From Schistocephalus solidus (Eukaryota; Platyhelminthes; Cestoda; Diphyllobothriidea; Diphyllobothriidae): a stretch of DNA of 64,000 bases. The translations under genes were made by a program, and so were the position numbers. Below the pieces are notes generated by a model that saw only the letters and a program-made list of their open reading frames with translations, had not been told where the DNA came from and searched no databases. Every line of letters begins with the position of its first letter. The first letter of the stretch is position 1. This document shows, in pieces, positions 54,566-64,000 of this stretch. The stretch is taken from NCBI GenBank assembly GCA_017591395.1, contig WEDG01003341.1, positions 1-64,000 on the forward strand, in the 5' to 3' direction.

Positions 54566-55700
54566 CTAACCTGGCGACCTCTTACCTTGTGGCCTTCTTC
54601 GGGGTTGCAGTCGGAGCCTCATCTGGGAGATGACGAAGCGGTGATCTGTCCAACCATCGGCATCGCGGATCGCCTTGGTTACCAGCACGTCCTGTCGATC
54701 TCGCCTCCGGACGAGAACATAGTCCAGTAGATGCCAGCGCCGCGACCGAGGGTGCATCCACATGACCTTCTCCTGCGTCGGCAGGCGGAAGTAGGTGTTC
54801 GTCAGCAAGATACGGTGTTCCGCACATGTGCGCAGAAGGAGGAGGCCGTTATTGTTACAGCTACCGTGACCGTGGGGACCCAGCACTCCCTGCCAGGCAG
54901 CGTGGTCCATCCCGACGCGGGCATTGAAGTCACCAAGGACAATTAACTTGTCCTCTTTCGGCACAGTCGCCAGCAAGGTGTGCAGGTCCTCGTAGAATTT
55001 GTCCTTCGCCGCATCAGAGCTCGTCATATGGGAGCGTAGGCGCTGATGATGGTGACAAACTGGTCTCCCCAAAGAGGCAGGCGGAGGCTCATCAGGTGAT
55101 TTTGATACTCTGTGGCAGACAGGGCAGACGTCCCACGATGTCGTTCCGGATGGCAAAGGTAACACCAGTGTCGCGTCGCTCTGCCTTTGGCCGGCCGCTC
55201 CAGAAGAAAGTGTAGCCGGCCCCCACCTCCTCCAGCTGACCCTGCTCAGAGAATCGGGTCTCGCTGAGAGCAGCAATGTCCACCTTGTAGCGCGCCAGTT
55301 CCCGAGCAACTAGCGCCGTCCTCCGTTCCGGCCGGTTGCTCCTAGGATTGTCTAAAAGGAAACGAACATTCCAGACTGCTAATGTGATTGGATTCACCCG
55401 AGCAGCCTGGAGGGTATGACGAGAGGGGTTGATAATGGGGGTTATTGTTGTTTGTTTGAGTTTTATGACCGCGTATTTTGCGATCTGCGAGCCGCGCCGG
55501 CTGCAGAAGACGTGATAACCAGCAATATTTAAGGCACCTTTTCTAGCCCCTTCCTCCGCGAGGAAGCAAGCAGTGCTGTCACTAAATAGGGCTGCTCGGA
55601 CACCCCCGACGGCTGTCGAACTCCACTCTGGGTCACGGTTTTGTTTTAGTTGGACAACGACCCGAGTTAGCCTGGGCCGCCTACGGGGTTGCTGTCGCAC
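54566..55700 (-). pseudogene. EN-RT element: APE-type endonuclease
   Basis: From 55,700: a start region, LAVWNVRFLLDNPRSNRPER (with the Asn of the first EN motif), [11 protein letters not shown] (catalytic Glu), [13 protein letters not shown] and [11 protein letters not shown]. After a frame break near 55,090: [15 protein letters not shown] (Asp/Asn), [12 protein letters not shown] and [14 protein letters not shown] (the SDH/TDH motif). These are the hallmarks of apurinic-like endonucleases of RTE-like elements, often mislabelled craniofacial development protein 2. Upstream GC-rich sequence to about 55,900 is probably the 5' UTR. Confidence 0.85.
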
Positions 55701-56002
55701 CCACCGTAGGACTTTTTGAGAGGAGGGAGGTGGGAAGTTCGGGAGTCAGACATACCGGGTGTGGAGGCACACACAACACTGGAGACCCTCACCTGGTTTA
55801 GCCCGCCGGTCGTGACGGTTGCCCGGGGTATGGCCGCTGGGAAGAACCCAACTTCGAGGAGCCACAGTTGAGAGTTGGGTACCAGTTATAGGTGGCCACA
55901 GGAGCATTCACCACCTGTACGAGACAAATGGAGCGACCAAATGCTACATGTGTGGTGCTACCATTTACTAGTACCCCTACACCCCTATTGCATATATACA
56001 CC

Positions 56003-56136
56003 AACGTTTGAGTTAGCTAATGTCGTTTTTTGTTCGGTCTCTTTGCGTGAAATCGGGTCGTGTTTTCTGGTATTGCATAAATACACCAGAAAACACGGTC
56101 CAGTCACCTAACTCAAACGCTGCTAACTCAAACGTT
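56003..56136. mobile_element. Foldback/MITE-like hairpin
   Basis: Terminal AACGTTTGAGTTAGC (56,003-56,017) is exactly inverted at 56,122-56,136. An inner CGTGTTTTCTGGT (56,059-56,071) is exactly inverted at 56,085-56,097 around a 13-base loop. TAACTCAAACG occurs twice at the right end. Two nested perfect inverted repeats in 134 bp, with no coding capacity, suggest a small foldback transposon. Target-site duplications were not resolved. Confidence 0.55.
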
Positions 56137-56690
56137 AAAAGTGAAAAAAATACGGAGATTATGGAAAAAATCACTCTCTTATGGGAATCCGGTTTTTATA
56201 AACGCACACAAGGCACAAAGGAATCAAGTTAAGCGACTTCTCGTTAGGGCATGGCAAGATTTCGAAAAAGGTTTACTGAAACATGCAGTGGAAAATCCGA
56301 AGTTATTCTGCAGTTATATTGGAAGGAGCACTCAAATCAGAGACCCCGTTACCCTACTAAAGATTTACGAAAATCTAGAGATTGTGAGGATGGATCACAA
56401 TCGGAACACCTTTCAAAAATTTTTTTAAATCCATCTTTACGAGTGAGAGTGCATTTTCTCCTGCTGACTATGACTTTGATGAGGGTCCTTTGTCTCACGA
56501 AGCCAGACTGGCTGAACTTGATTTGTTTCCTCTCAATTACAAACACCTATGTGGTAACCTCATCCAAACTTGGCTGGCCCAAAGCCTCACAGTCCAATCC
56601 AGTCTCTCACTGTTCGTCAGGGTTTCTGAGAATTATCTACAAAAAAGGCTGAGTCTTTCATTATCCATATTCTGTTAAACTGATTATGAA
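56137..56690 (+). pseudogene. CR1-like fragment lacking the RT core
   Basis: Begins in the endonuclease-RT linker (RRLWKKSLSYG, QRNQVKRLLVRAWQDFEKG, NPKLFCSYIGRSTQIRD). Then, after about 100 codons in shifting frames, it jumps to the C-terminal region (EARLAELDLFPLNYKHLCGN, LIQTW). The palm motifs (QHGF, DxxKAFD, FADD) are absent in between. The same landmarks lie more than 1 kb apart in the copy at 58,980-60,600. Confidence 0.65.
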
Positions 56691-56878
56691 ATTTATAATG
56701 AGTAACTCGTGATAACAAATACTTTCAACAACTTCCACTAGTAGACGTAGTTAAGAATGTTACGAGGGCTTTCATTAATTTGCTTGAAAGGCGGAGTAGA
56801 TAATTTATATACTGCTCGTATAACTTACACCTAGCCACTCATTAATTCGTAAGTGACCACACAAGCTTTCAAAAATTC

Positions 56879-56957
56879 ATGCCGAAATCCGGGATCGAGC
56901 CCGCGACCACCAACGCGATGACCACGCGCGCTTACCACTCGACCACCTCATCACGGA
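56879..56957 (-). repeat. tRNA-like SINE head or pseudo-tRNA
   Basis: On the minus strand GAGGTGGTCGAGTGGTAAGC (A box) and CGCGGGCTCGATCCCGG (B box) are tRNA-spaced. A full cloverleaf with a paired acceptor stem was not found, so a functional tRNA is unlikely. Confidence 0.45.
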
Positions 56958-57049
56958 AGCCGATGATCTCTCAAAGTAACATTCACACTATTTACGACAC
57001 TGCTATATGTGGTGACAGTCAGAAACTGTCCATGAAGCTAAACCAGCTA

Positions 57050-57590
57050 TAGGATTAGATAAGACAAATAAAATCTGCATTTAAAGTCTCCTCTCCTGCA
57101 CTAGATGTCACACAGGGGTCCACTGAGCAGCTTACTGGAAGCAAAACTATTGATACTCGATCAAAGAGCATCCCAACAACTTCAGCAGCTGCTTCGACTA
57201 ACGAACAGCAAGTAACAATGGCGCAGGACAAAAACAGTCTGCCTAAAACAAAAAAAGCCTCCCAAAACGCAAATCTGACACCAAGAAGGAAAAATTAAAT
57301 GGACTACCGACTTCGATAGATGCCTCAAAAAACTCGAACACGGGCTTAAACCATTGCCTCGTCCACCACAGGAAATACTGCGATTCACACACCAAGCACA
57401 AGCAGTGGTATTGATTCCCCAACCGGAACGGCAACCTGTGATTCAAAATTGTCAAAGCCATGGAATTCGCCGAAATAAAAAAAAACGGAACAAAGCCCAC
57501 ATATAGCCAAGCAGCATCCACTGCATCATTACCAGTGCACAGGGTGGAAACTTCCCACCATATAGTGGACGACAGCGTCGTAGGTAAAAA
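57050..57590 (+). other. Probable 5' region of the CR1-like element
   Basis: A Ser/Thr/Lys-rich frame is open from about 57,055 to 57,295 (TQGSTEQLTGSKTIDTRSKS, QQVTMAQDKNSLPKTKKASQ). Further short frames lead to the start of the recognisable domain at 57,594. It may be an N-terminal or ORF1-like segment, though it shows no zinc knuckle. Confidence 0.35.
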
Positions 57591-57593
57591 AAA

Positions 57594-58720
57594 ATGCCAC
57601 CGAACGGAAAAAAGGCTTTTATAATACAGGGACTACTTGAATCAACAGCTACAACTCCCGTAGACCGATATTCCGAAGGCATGAACCACTTTCATGAACT
57701 TTTGAACAATATGCTGGAACCTAATACGTCGATTGCACTGGAAAAAGCTTTTCGCCTTGGAAAATGGCCTGAAAGCCAATCTGAATCAGCACGTCTTAGG
57801 CCTCTAAAAGTTATCTTGACCAGTAGCTAGGAAGCCTGTCTCATTCTGTCTAGGCACTTTAAGTTAAAAACTCAAACCCCTGAGTTTTTTTCAACAGGAC
57901 CTGCGGAGCGGAAAAAAAGCCATCAGCTTGTCATCGAACTGAGACGGCGGCTTAGCGAAGAGGAAACAAATTTGGTTATTTACAACAACCAAGTGATTTA
58001 TCGTCCATTGTTCTCACCCTGGAGAGTCCCGTTCCAGATTACCACGCAGTCGGCCCAGTAAACGGGGGCTCACGCCCGACAGTAAGCACTTCCCGGGCAA
58101 ACAGAAAACTAACATTCATGTACACCAATGCACAGAGTATGCTATCGAAGCTCGACGAGCTTAAGATGCATGTCTACGATCTATCTCCTGATATAATTTC
58201 CCTAACAGAAACGTGGTTGTCCCAACATGTGGACGACCGGGAGGTAATTATGGCTGGCCACCAAATTTTTAGAAAAGACAGGAAAAAGTGTCAAGGAGGC
58301 AGCGTACTCACATATGTGAAATGTGAACTTGCAGTTTTGGACAAAACTTATAAAGTGGCGTCTACTTCCGAGGCGATATGGCTATACGTAAAAGTGCCAG
58401 GTTCGTCAAGTCTATATGTCCTGACAGTCTACCGTCCACCGACAAGAGACCCCACAGCCAATGCTTACCTGCTAAAGGAGCTTGAAAAGATTGCTACCCG
58501 GTCGGATATCCTGATCATGGGCGACTTCAATGCGCCTCACATTGACTGGAGCTCGGCCTGCACACATAGTTCTGCTCTAGCCTTTAACAGTTGCCTTCTG
58601 AGCACGACACTTAAGCTACTTCTCACACAGCATGTAAATTTTCCAACAAGGGTGTGCGAAGGACAACAGGCTAATCGCAGGACAGCATCGACGAAGTGTC
58701 ATGTCTACCGCCGCTAGGTA
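57594..58720 (+). pseudogene. CR1-like element: N-terminal domain and endonuclease
   Basis: 57,594-57,830 encodes FIIQGLLESTATTPVDRYSE and KAFRLGKWPES. A second frame (to about 58,010) gives FFSTGPAERKKS-type and NLVIYNNQVI peptides. The 58,118-58,717 frame is the endonuclease: YTNAQSMLSKLDELKMHVYD, ISLTETWLSQHV (catalytic Glu), ILIMGDFNAPHIDW (Asp/Asn), NFPTRVCEGQQ, then, after a frameshift, SDHVVL near 58,724. Domain order and motifs match 49,269-50,640, but this copy is better preserved. Confidence 0.8.
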
Positions 58721-58959
58721 AAAGTGACCACGTTGTACTGCGATAGGAATACTTACTATTTTCTATACCAGAAAGACCCACAACAGTCAGAAGGAATATA
58801 TGACAAGGCAATTTCAGTGGAATGAGGGCCAAACTCACGCGCACTCAGTGGGAACCTTTATTCTTTGAAAATATAACCGAGGACTGGGAAATTTTCTTGG
58901 ACATACTGCATAGGCTCATCAAAAATCACTGCCCGATTTGTAAAACGACAGACCGCGAT

Positions 58960-60730
58960 GGCTTACGCAGGCCTTAACAATCAAAGTTAACGAAAAGCTG
59001 AGATTGTGGAAAAAATCGCTTGTGGATGGAACTCCTGCATCTCTAAATGCGTACAAAATGCAGAGAAATCGGGTCAAGGCCCTTATTATTAGAACTAGAC
59101 AGGATTTCGAAGTGGACCTGCTGAACCGGGCCACCATGAACCCAAAACTGTTTTACGGTTACCTCAGGTAGAATACATGGAAAAAGTATCCGATACCCCT
59201 GCTGAGGACCGCCGAGGGCATAGACCTTACTGAAGACTGTGCAAAGGCTGATCATCTTTCGGAATTTTTCCGGTAAGTTTTTACAAAGGAAACGAGATAC
59301 GATATCCCTGCCGATGTCTTCGAATTGGATAAAATAGTCGAGACTGTTCAATTCACCAAGTCTATTGTCCTCAAAGAACTTTTGGGGTCCCGAGTCTCGG
59401 GGTCACCGGGTCCCGATGAATTACCTGCCAAGATCTTGAAAGAGCTCGCGAGAGAGTTAGCAACACCACTCTCTACGCTTTTTCAAACATCCATCGAGAC
59501 CGGAGGTCTACCAGCCGATTGGAAATTCGCATGGATCACGCCACGCTATAAGGGTGAAAGCCGGTTCTCCACAAAAAAAATTATCGACCGGTCAGCCTTA
59601 CTTCAATTTGCTGCAAAATCATGGAAAAAATAATAAAGCTACAAGTACTGCAGCTCCTAGAATATAACCATCTGCTTTCCGAGGTCCAGCACGGTTTCCG
59701 TAGAGGTAGGCCGTGCGTCACAAATTTTCTCTACTGTTTAGAACGTTGGACTGAGTCGGTCGATAGAGGAAATCCGGTGTACGCAGTCTAAATTGACGTC
59801 CAGTAGACTTTGGATAGCGTGCCGCACCCCCCCCTTCTTTATAAACTCAACCACATAGGAGTAAGAGGTAGATTTCTGAAATGGATAGAAACATTCCTAA
59901 TTGGTCGCTCACAATCTGTCCATATCAGCGACAAACAGTCGGCCAAGGTTGAAGTTGAGAGTGATGTTCCCCAAGGCTCCGTTTTCGGCCCTAGTTTTGT
60001 TCATTATCTGCATCAATGATTGTGCAAACGAACTGGACTGCGATATTGTCATGTTTGCCGATGATCTCAAACTTTAGCGCGTCATTCAAACGGCGGCTGA
60101 CGAAGAAAACTTGCAGGCGAACTTAAATTGACTCCAGAAATGGTCAAATGACTGGCTTTTGTCGTTCAATGAGAGCAAGTGCAACATCATACGAGTCGAG
60201 AAAAGCAATCCTTCGAGTCGTACGGGTTACCGACTAAATGGCATTCCATTGAAAAAGTGGATGCCCAAAATGACCTGGGAGTCTTGCTCACGCCCTCACT
60301 TAAACCCTTCTTACATTGTGCAATGGTAGCGAAGTCAGCGACGTCGATGCTGTACCTCGTCAAACGAGCTTTTTCAGCCTTCAATACCGACTGCTTCACC
60401 AATGTCTTCGGAACCTTCGTGCGGCCGCAGTTGGAGTCCGCTATCCAAGCTTGGAGGCCCTTGATGGCAAAGGACATCAAAATCCACGAAACAGTCCAAA
60501 GGCCAGCAACCAAACTTGTCCCTGGAAATGCTCACGGACATACGAGACTCGTCTGTCGAATCTCAGTCTCTTTCCCTTGCGCTATAGACAGCTTCGGGGA
60601 GACCTGATACTAAAATTCTGCATACTACGCGGTCAAGGGCGCGCTGACCGATTTTTAAAGATACATGAAGGGTTTATTTGTACCATATTTCTTGCCCCTA
60701 GCAGTGAACTGTCTAATAATTGTTAGTTAA
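58960..60730 (+). pseudogene. CR1-like element: reverse transcriptase
   Basis: Linker peptides (KLRLWKKSLVDGTP, QRNRVKALIIRTRQDFEVD, NPKLFYGYLR) lead to GSPGPDELPAKILKEL, ADWKFAWITPRYKG (to 59,633), VQHGFRRGRPCVTNFL, IDVQ*TLDSVPHPPLL (motif A, Asp kept but interrupted by a stop), SDVPQGSVFGP (motif B) and VMFADDLKL (motif C). Further on are DLGVLLTPSLKP, FGTFVRPQLESAIQAWRP and ETRLSNLSLFPLRYRQLRGD. Stops and frameshifts near 59,790, 60,020 and 60,180 disable it. The 3' UTR probably runs to about 60,930. Confidence 0.85.
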
Positions 60731-60953
60731 AAAATCTCTTTTTCTGCTCCATATTATTTGTGCCGGCCATATAATCAATTGGATTATTTAGATGCACTTT
60801 GCGTAAGTGTGGTTTGAAATTGTGCTCGATTCGTCGTTTTCTATTTGCTGTATGAAATCAGCTGCAATTTTAGCCTATTTAAGTATACTCTTGTAAATTA
60901 TTAACCCACTTTTTTCTATTTAATTAAACCAAAATTCTGTCTACTAGTTTACG

Positions 60954-61560
60954 ATGTCCCGCAAGCGTTTCGCAAAAAGACGCAAGGTTGCAGTTTCCCC
61001 TCCATCCTTTAGTAATAGAGTAATGGAAGGGGACCTATATAGCGTATGCGAGACTTCGCAGCCCTCTGTAGATATTGTCAACTCTAATATCCCTTTGATA
61101 GATCTGGAACTTCTTGATCCTCTGATTGCTCAAGCCTACACCTCGTTCTGCAATAATCGATCGTCGTCTGACGAAATAGTAGATTTTTTTGCTTTAAGGA
61201 ACTATAACCAATACCTCCGACACAGTTATCCAGCAGGCTTTTCAAGTCATTGGGATAATCAGCTCCGAAACCGAAGAACGGATAAAACGCCAGCATTTTT
61301 TTATGCTGCGTACTATTCCAAGTTACAAATCTGCTTTCGACGGGGTGTGTTTGTTTCTGGAAAGCTGTGGCTTGGGATTCAGAGTCATGTACGCTAAACG
61401 ACTGCGCTCGCTCAGTCGTAATGCTCCCATATTAGTCACGCTCTTTTCCTTGATAGAAGTTGACTTCATACTCTCTAGGAAGGAGATTAGTAGAGTATTT
61501 TGTCGAAAATGGCATTCCTCAGTTTCCTCTGACCTCACCCCAATGCAGAGACAAAGCTGA
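60954..61560 (+). pseudogene. Non-LTR element ORF1-like segment, 5' part
   Basis: Starts MSRKRFAKRRKVAVSPPSF (basic N-terminus) with an acidic/hydrophobic middle (IPLIDLELLDPLIAQAYTSF). It changes frame near 61,310 into PSYKSAFDGVCLFLESCGLG and YAKRLRSLSRNAPILVTLFS, ending at TGA 61,558. It sits at the 5' side of the RT-bearing element at 62,421 onward. No RRM or zinc knuckle was recognised. Confidence 0.45.
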
Positions 61561-61592
61561 AAAATTTTAAATTATCGACAAGCAACAGAGAA

Positions 61593-62363
61593 ATGACTAC
61601 CTCTGTTGCTATGTTGAACAAATCACCTCCAATGTTATCTACGGCCTCGTCGTCTGAATCCCCAGCTAACTCTGCACGGAAACCGCCCTTACTTAATCTT
61701 TTGGGATCCCATGACAACAGTACTTCTTTTATTCGTTCTCAAGACAGCAGTACTTCTCCTATTACCACACCCGTACCAAGTTTAACATTTACTCCTGGTA
61801 AACCAACGCAGATTTTTAGCTCAAAGGCAAGTCCGGCTAAAGTCTCAACCACTCGAAAACCGCAAAAATTTAGCCTCTCCACGAAAACTACTCCGTTACG
61901 ATCGCCTATTTCTCCCGAAAATATCCCCATCCCAACTACATCGAATTTCCAGCTACCACCTAGACCTCACACTGAGGCTGATAAACGAAACATACAAGCA
62001 TTCTCGTCCAAAAATGGTGTTTTTGCGCCACTCGCAGCAGTGCATCCCCCACCCCGCAGCCAATTTTTTCCACGGTCGTTTCCCCATTTCTCTCTTTATA
62101 TGAAGGGACCTGCTGGACTACTAGACTCACCTGATCTTCTGTGTCACTTTAATCGGAATACTTTGCAGTACCCTGTCCAGGGATTTCCCAGACATGCCCC
62201 ACTAGCTAGTGGTTGTGCTCAGTTCCCCGTGTCTGTCATTTCCACCTCCATATTTTACTCCCCTTCACCCACATCACGCGCGTATGATCCCACAACCTTT
62301 TTTTCCAGAACAGGGCGGGAGCACCCGCCCCCTATGTTCAGTGGCCCGTCAACCACTGGATGA
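61593..62363 (+). CDS. Ser/Thr/Pro-rich ORF, likely ORF1 of non-LTR element
   Basis: 256 codons are open, about a third Ser/Thr/Pro, with basic patches (TTRKPQKFSLSTKTTPLR, PPRPHTEADKRN). It lies between the basic-N-terminal segment and the RT reading frame, the position of ORF1 in CR1-like elements. No domain is recognised. The low-complexity composition weakens any assignment. No ATG-independent evidence (splice or poly(A)) was found. Confidence 0.4.
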   Translation: MTTSVAMLNKSPPMLSTASSSESPANSARKPPLLNLLGSHDNSTSFIRSQDSSTSPITTPVPSLTFTPGKPTQIFSSKASPAKVSTTRKPQKFSLSTKTTPLRSPISPENIPIPTTSNFQLPPRPHTEADKRNIQAFSSKNGVFAPLAAVHPPPRSQFFPRSFPHFSLYMKGPAGLLDSPDLLCHFNRNTLQYPVQGFPRHAPLASGCAQFPVSVISTSIFYSPSPTSRAYDPTTFFSRTGREHPPPMFSGPSTTG

Positions 62364-62420
62364 CTTAGCCGCCCTCCCTCAAAAACAACCACCCTGCCCA
62401 CTTAAACTGTTCGTCAGGAT

Positions 62421-64000
62421 GTGAACACCTGTACAGGTATGCTTTACGAAGTTTTGGATCCACTTATTTCTCGTTTTGTTCCCGGTGAGAAATTAATTAA
62501 TGTCACGGATGAGTTTTATCTCCCTTTATCTTTTCGCCGTAGGTTGCGTAAACTCTCTCGTCGATTCCATTTGCAAAACGACATTTCCGTTCTGCCCTTG
62601 ATTTGACGTATTTTTGAGCAGGCTAAGAGGATAACCGTAGAAAAACGGCTAGCCGATGAGGTCAAATATGTCAAAAACCGTTCGTTAAATGTCGCGAAAC
62701 GTTTTTCACGCGCAATAAGAACCCATAGTAAAACACGGCATACCGTCCTACTGGACTCCGTTGGCAATCCTGTAGTCGATGACAAATTGACGGCTGATAG
62801 TTTTAACATTTTCTTGTCCAGAGCATTTATTGATAATTCAGCCGCTCCTCATCCGCCCATCCAGGTTTGGTCCGGTGCCGTCCTCGAAACCATAACTTTT
62901 GCCCTCTGGGACGATACCGTAGCTATTCGACGTTTTCGTCAATCTTATAGTCCTGGAACAGATGGCGTACCGATCAGTATTATAAAGGCGGATGCCAATC
63001 ATACTTTTCCATCACTTCAATGTAAGATATTTAACATAGCTCTGGAAAGTGAAGCCTTTCCCAGTGTGTGGAAGGAATCGCACATTCTACCTATCCCCAA
63101 ACACGGCCAATCTACGTCATTTGACGATTTTCGGCCAATCAACACACTGTCCGCAGCTTCGAACATCCTGGAGACCTTGATCAAAGATAAGATGATGTAT
63201 CACTTAACGGAGAATAACCTACTGAGTGCAGCCCAGCATGGGTTCCTCAAAACAAGGTCTTGTGATACCTGTCAGCTCTCTTTCTTTGATCAAGTTCTAC
63301 AATCTAGGGATAATGGCTTTGCACTTTACAGAGTCTATTTTTTTCACCAAGGCTTTCGATCGTGTTGGCCATGCCCTTCTTCTATTGAAACTCTCCTTTT
63401 TCGGTATATGTGATAAACTTCTGAACTTGATAACTTCTTACCTGAGCTCTCGCACACAACGTGTTAAGATCTCAAATGTTATCTCAAACTCGGCCCGTGT
63501 GAGGGGTGGGGTTATTCAGGGTAGTGGGCTAGGTCTGCTTTTATTTTATCTTTTTGCCAATGATGTGCCAGGTTTATTTTCGGAATGGTAGGCCCTTTAT
63601 ATATGCCGACGATTTAAAATTTGCCTATCGATACAAGCCGGCAGATCACGACACCGTGCTTGGTCTATTAAAAAATGATCTCGAGGCCTTTGCCCAGTGG
63701 TGCTGCACATGGCGCCTTTCCCTTTCTTGGCACAAATATTCCGTTATGGTTGTCGGTGACAACCATCAGCCTCATCTAAGCATAGATGGCCACAATCTTA
63801 ACGTGCCTGGCGTTGTTAAGGATCTGGGCATATCGTATTCCAACGGTCTCAATCTTTCAGAGCATTGCGCCCTGATTTTTTCCAAAGCACGCAGCACTGC
63901 CGGGTTTATCCTACGAAATTTTAAAACTATTGATAAAAGACTCCGCCTTTATCAAATGAACATAAGACCTAGCCTAAATTACTGCTCGTATCTATTTAAC
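62421..64000 (+). pseudogene. Non-LTR reverse transcriptase, continues past window
   Basis: Linker region with FYLPLSFRRRLRKLSRRFH, a TGA at 62,604, then RIFEQAKRITVEKRLADEV. RT from about 62,787: SYSPGTDGVPISIIK, VWKESHILPIPKHG, FDDFRPINTLSAASNILE, AQHGFLKTRSCDTCQLS. A frameshift near 63,330 leads to FFTKAFDRVGHALLL (motif A) and GGVIQGSGLGLLLFYLF (motif B). After another shift near 63,590: FIYADDLKFAYRY (motif C) and VVKDLGISYSNGLNLSEHC. No endonuclease domain lies between the ORF1-like frame and the RT. The C-terminus is cut by the window edge. Confidence 0.8.

Noticed and set aside
54566..55700. Host craniofacial development protein 2 gene
   Set aside because: The endonuclease is followed in order by RT and finger modules on the same strand, so it is an element-encoded APE-like domain.
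56879..56957. Functional tRNA gene on the minus strand
   Set aside because: A and B boxes are good, but the acceptor and T stems do not pair over their full length; more likely a SINE head.
1..64000. CRISPR array, operon, phage or plasmid functions
   Set aside because: No regularly spaced identical short repeats with unique spacers, no Shine-Dalgarno-linked gene runs; introns and SINEs show eukaryotic DNA.

Overview
The window looks like nuclear DNA of a flatworm, most likely a diphyllobothriidean tapeworm (Schistocephalus/Spirometra/Dibothriocephalus type). This is inferred from spliced exons, tRNA-derived SINEs, several non-LTR retrotransposon families, Penelope-like elements (PLEs), a Merlin-type transposase fragment, and an APE-endonuclease/RT element ending in [12 protein letters not shown] zinc fingers, which I associate with these worms. 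No prokaryotic operon, plasmid or CRISPR signal is present. Almost all recognisable coding DNA is mobile-element derived and broken by frameshifts and stops.

Layout. 1-3,240: remnants of a non-LTR RT, an inverted pair of its 3' ends, and the integrase end of a Ty3/gypsy element with a probable LTR. 3,240-5,300: almost nothing recognisable. 5,302-29,027: a composite locus containing the 3' exons of one host gene, a homologue of CD2BP2/Lin1 (U5 snRNP-associated, GYF domain). A ~10.7 kb stretch (about 5,713-16,382) is repeated at about 17,852-28,425. Inside it, a shorter unit carrying one 80-bp exon is itself repeated, so that exon occurs four times. The exons join with matching intron phases (l, m, n, o, p). 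Each repeat carries one single-base lesion, in a different exon, and only the second repeat is followed by the terminal GYF exon. Introns are filled with a PLE showing a 5' inversion, two head-to-tail RT/zinc-finger retrotransposon fragments, SINEs, and a second PLE bounded by direct repeats.

29,270-34,400: a zinc-finger-element 3' UTR fragment, a solo PLE terminal repeat, one well-preserved SINE, and otherwise anonymous DNA. 34,377-38,405: two copies of the 5' part of a Merlin-like transposase gene, each running directly into a long degenerate (ACT)n array (about 1.1 and 2.15 kb). 38,410-49,260: AT-rich DNA with no confident gene, a few weak exon-like frames, scattered PLE terminal-repeat relics and one SINE. 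49,269-64,000: dense non-LTR elements: an old CR1-like 5' half, a near full-length minus-strand EN-RT-zinc-finger element (51,107-55,700), a foldback MITE-like hairpin, an RT-deleted CR1-like fragment, a near full-length broken CR1-like element (57,050-60,930), and a further two-ORF non-LTR element running off the right edge.

How it fits together. The only host gene I can support is the CD2BP2-like gene. Its 3' half appears to have grown by nested tandem duplication with retroelement insertions in its introns. A transcript with an open frame could in principle combine exon n from the first repeat with exons o and p from the second. Both lesions are homopolymer-length differences, so assembly error must be excluded first. 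All family names are from motif reading by eye; no database search was possible.
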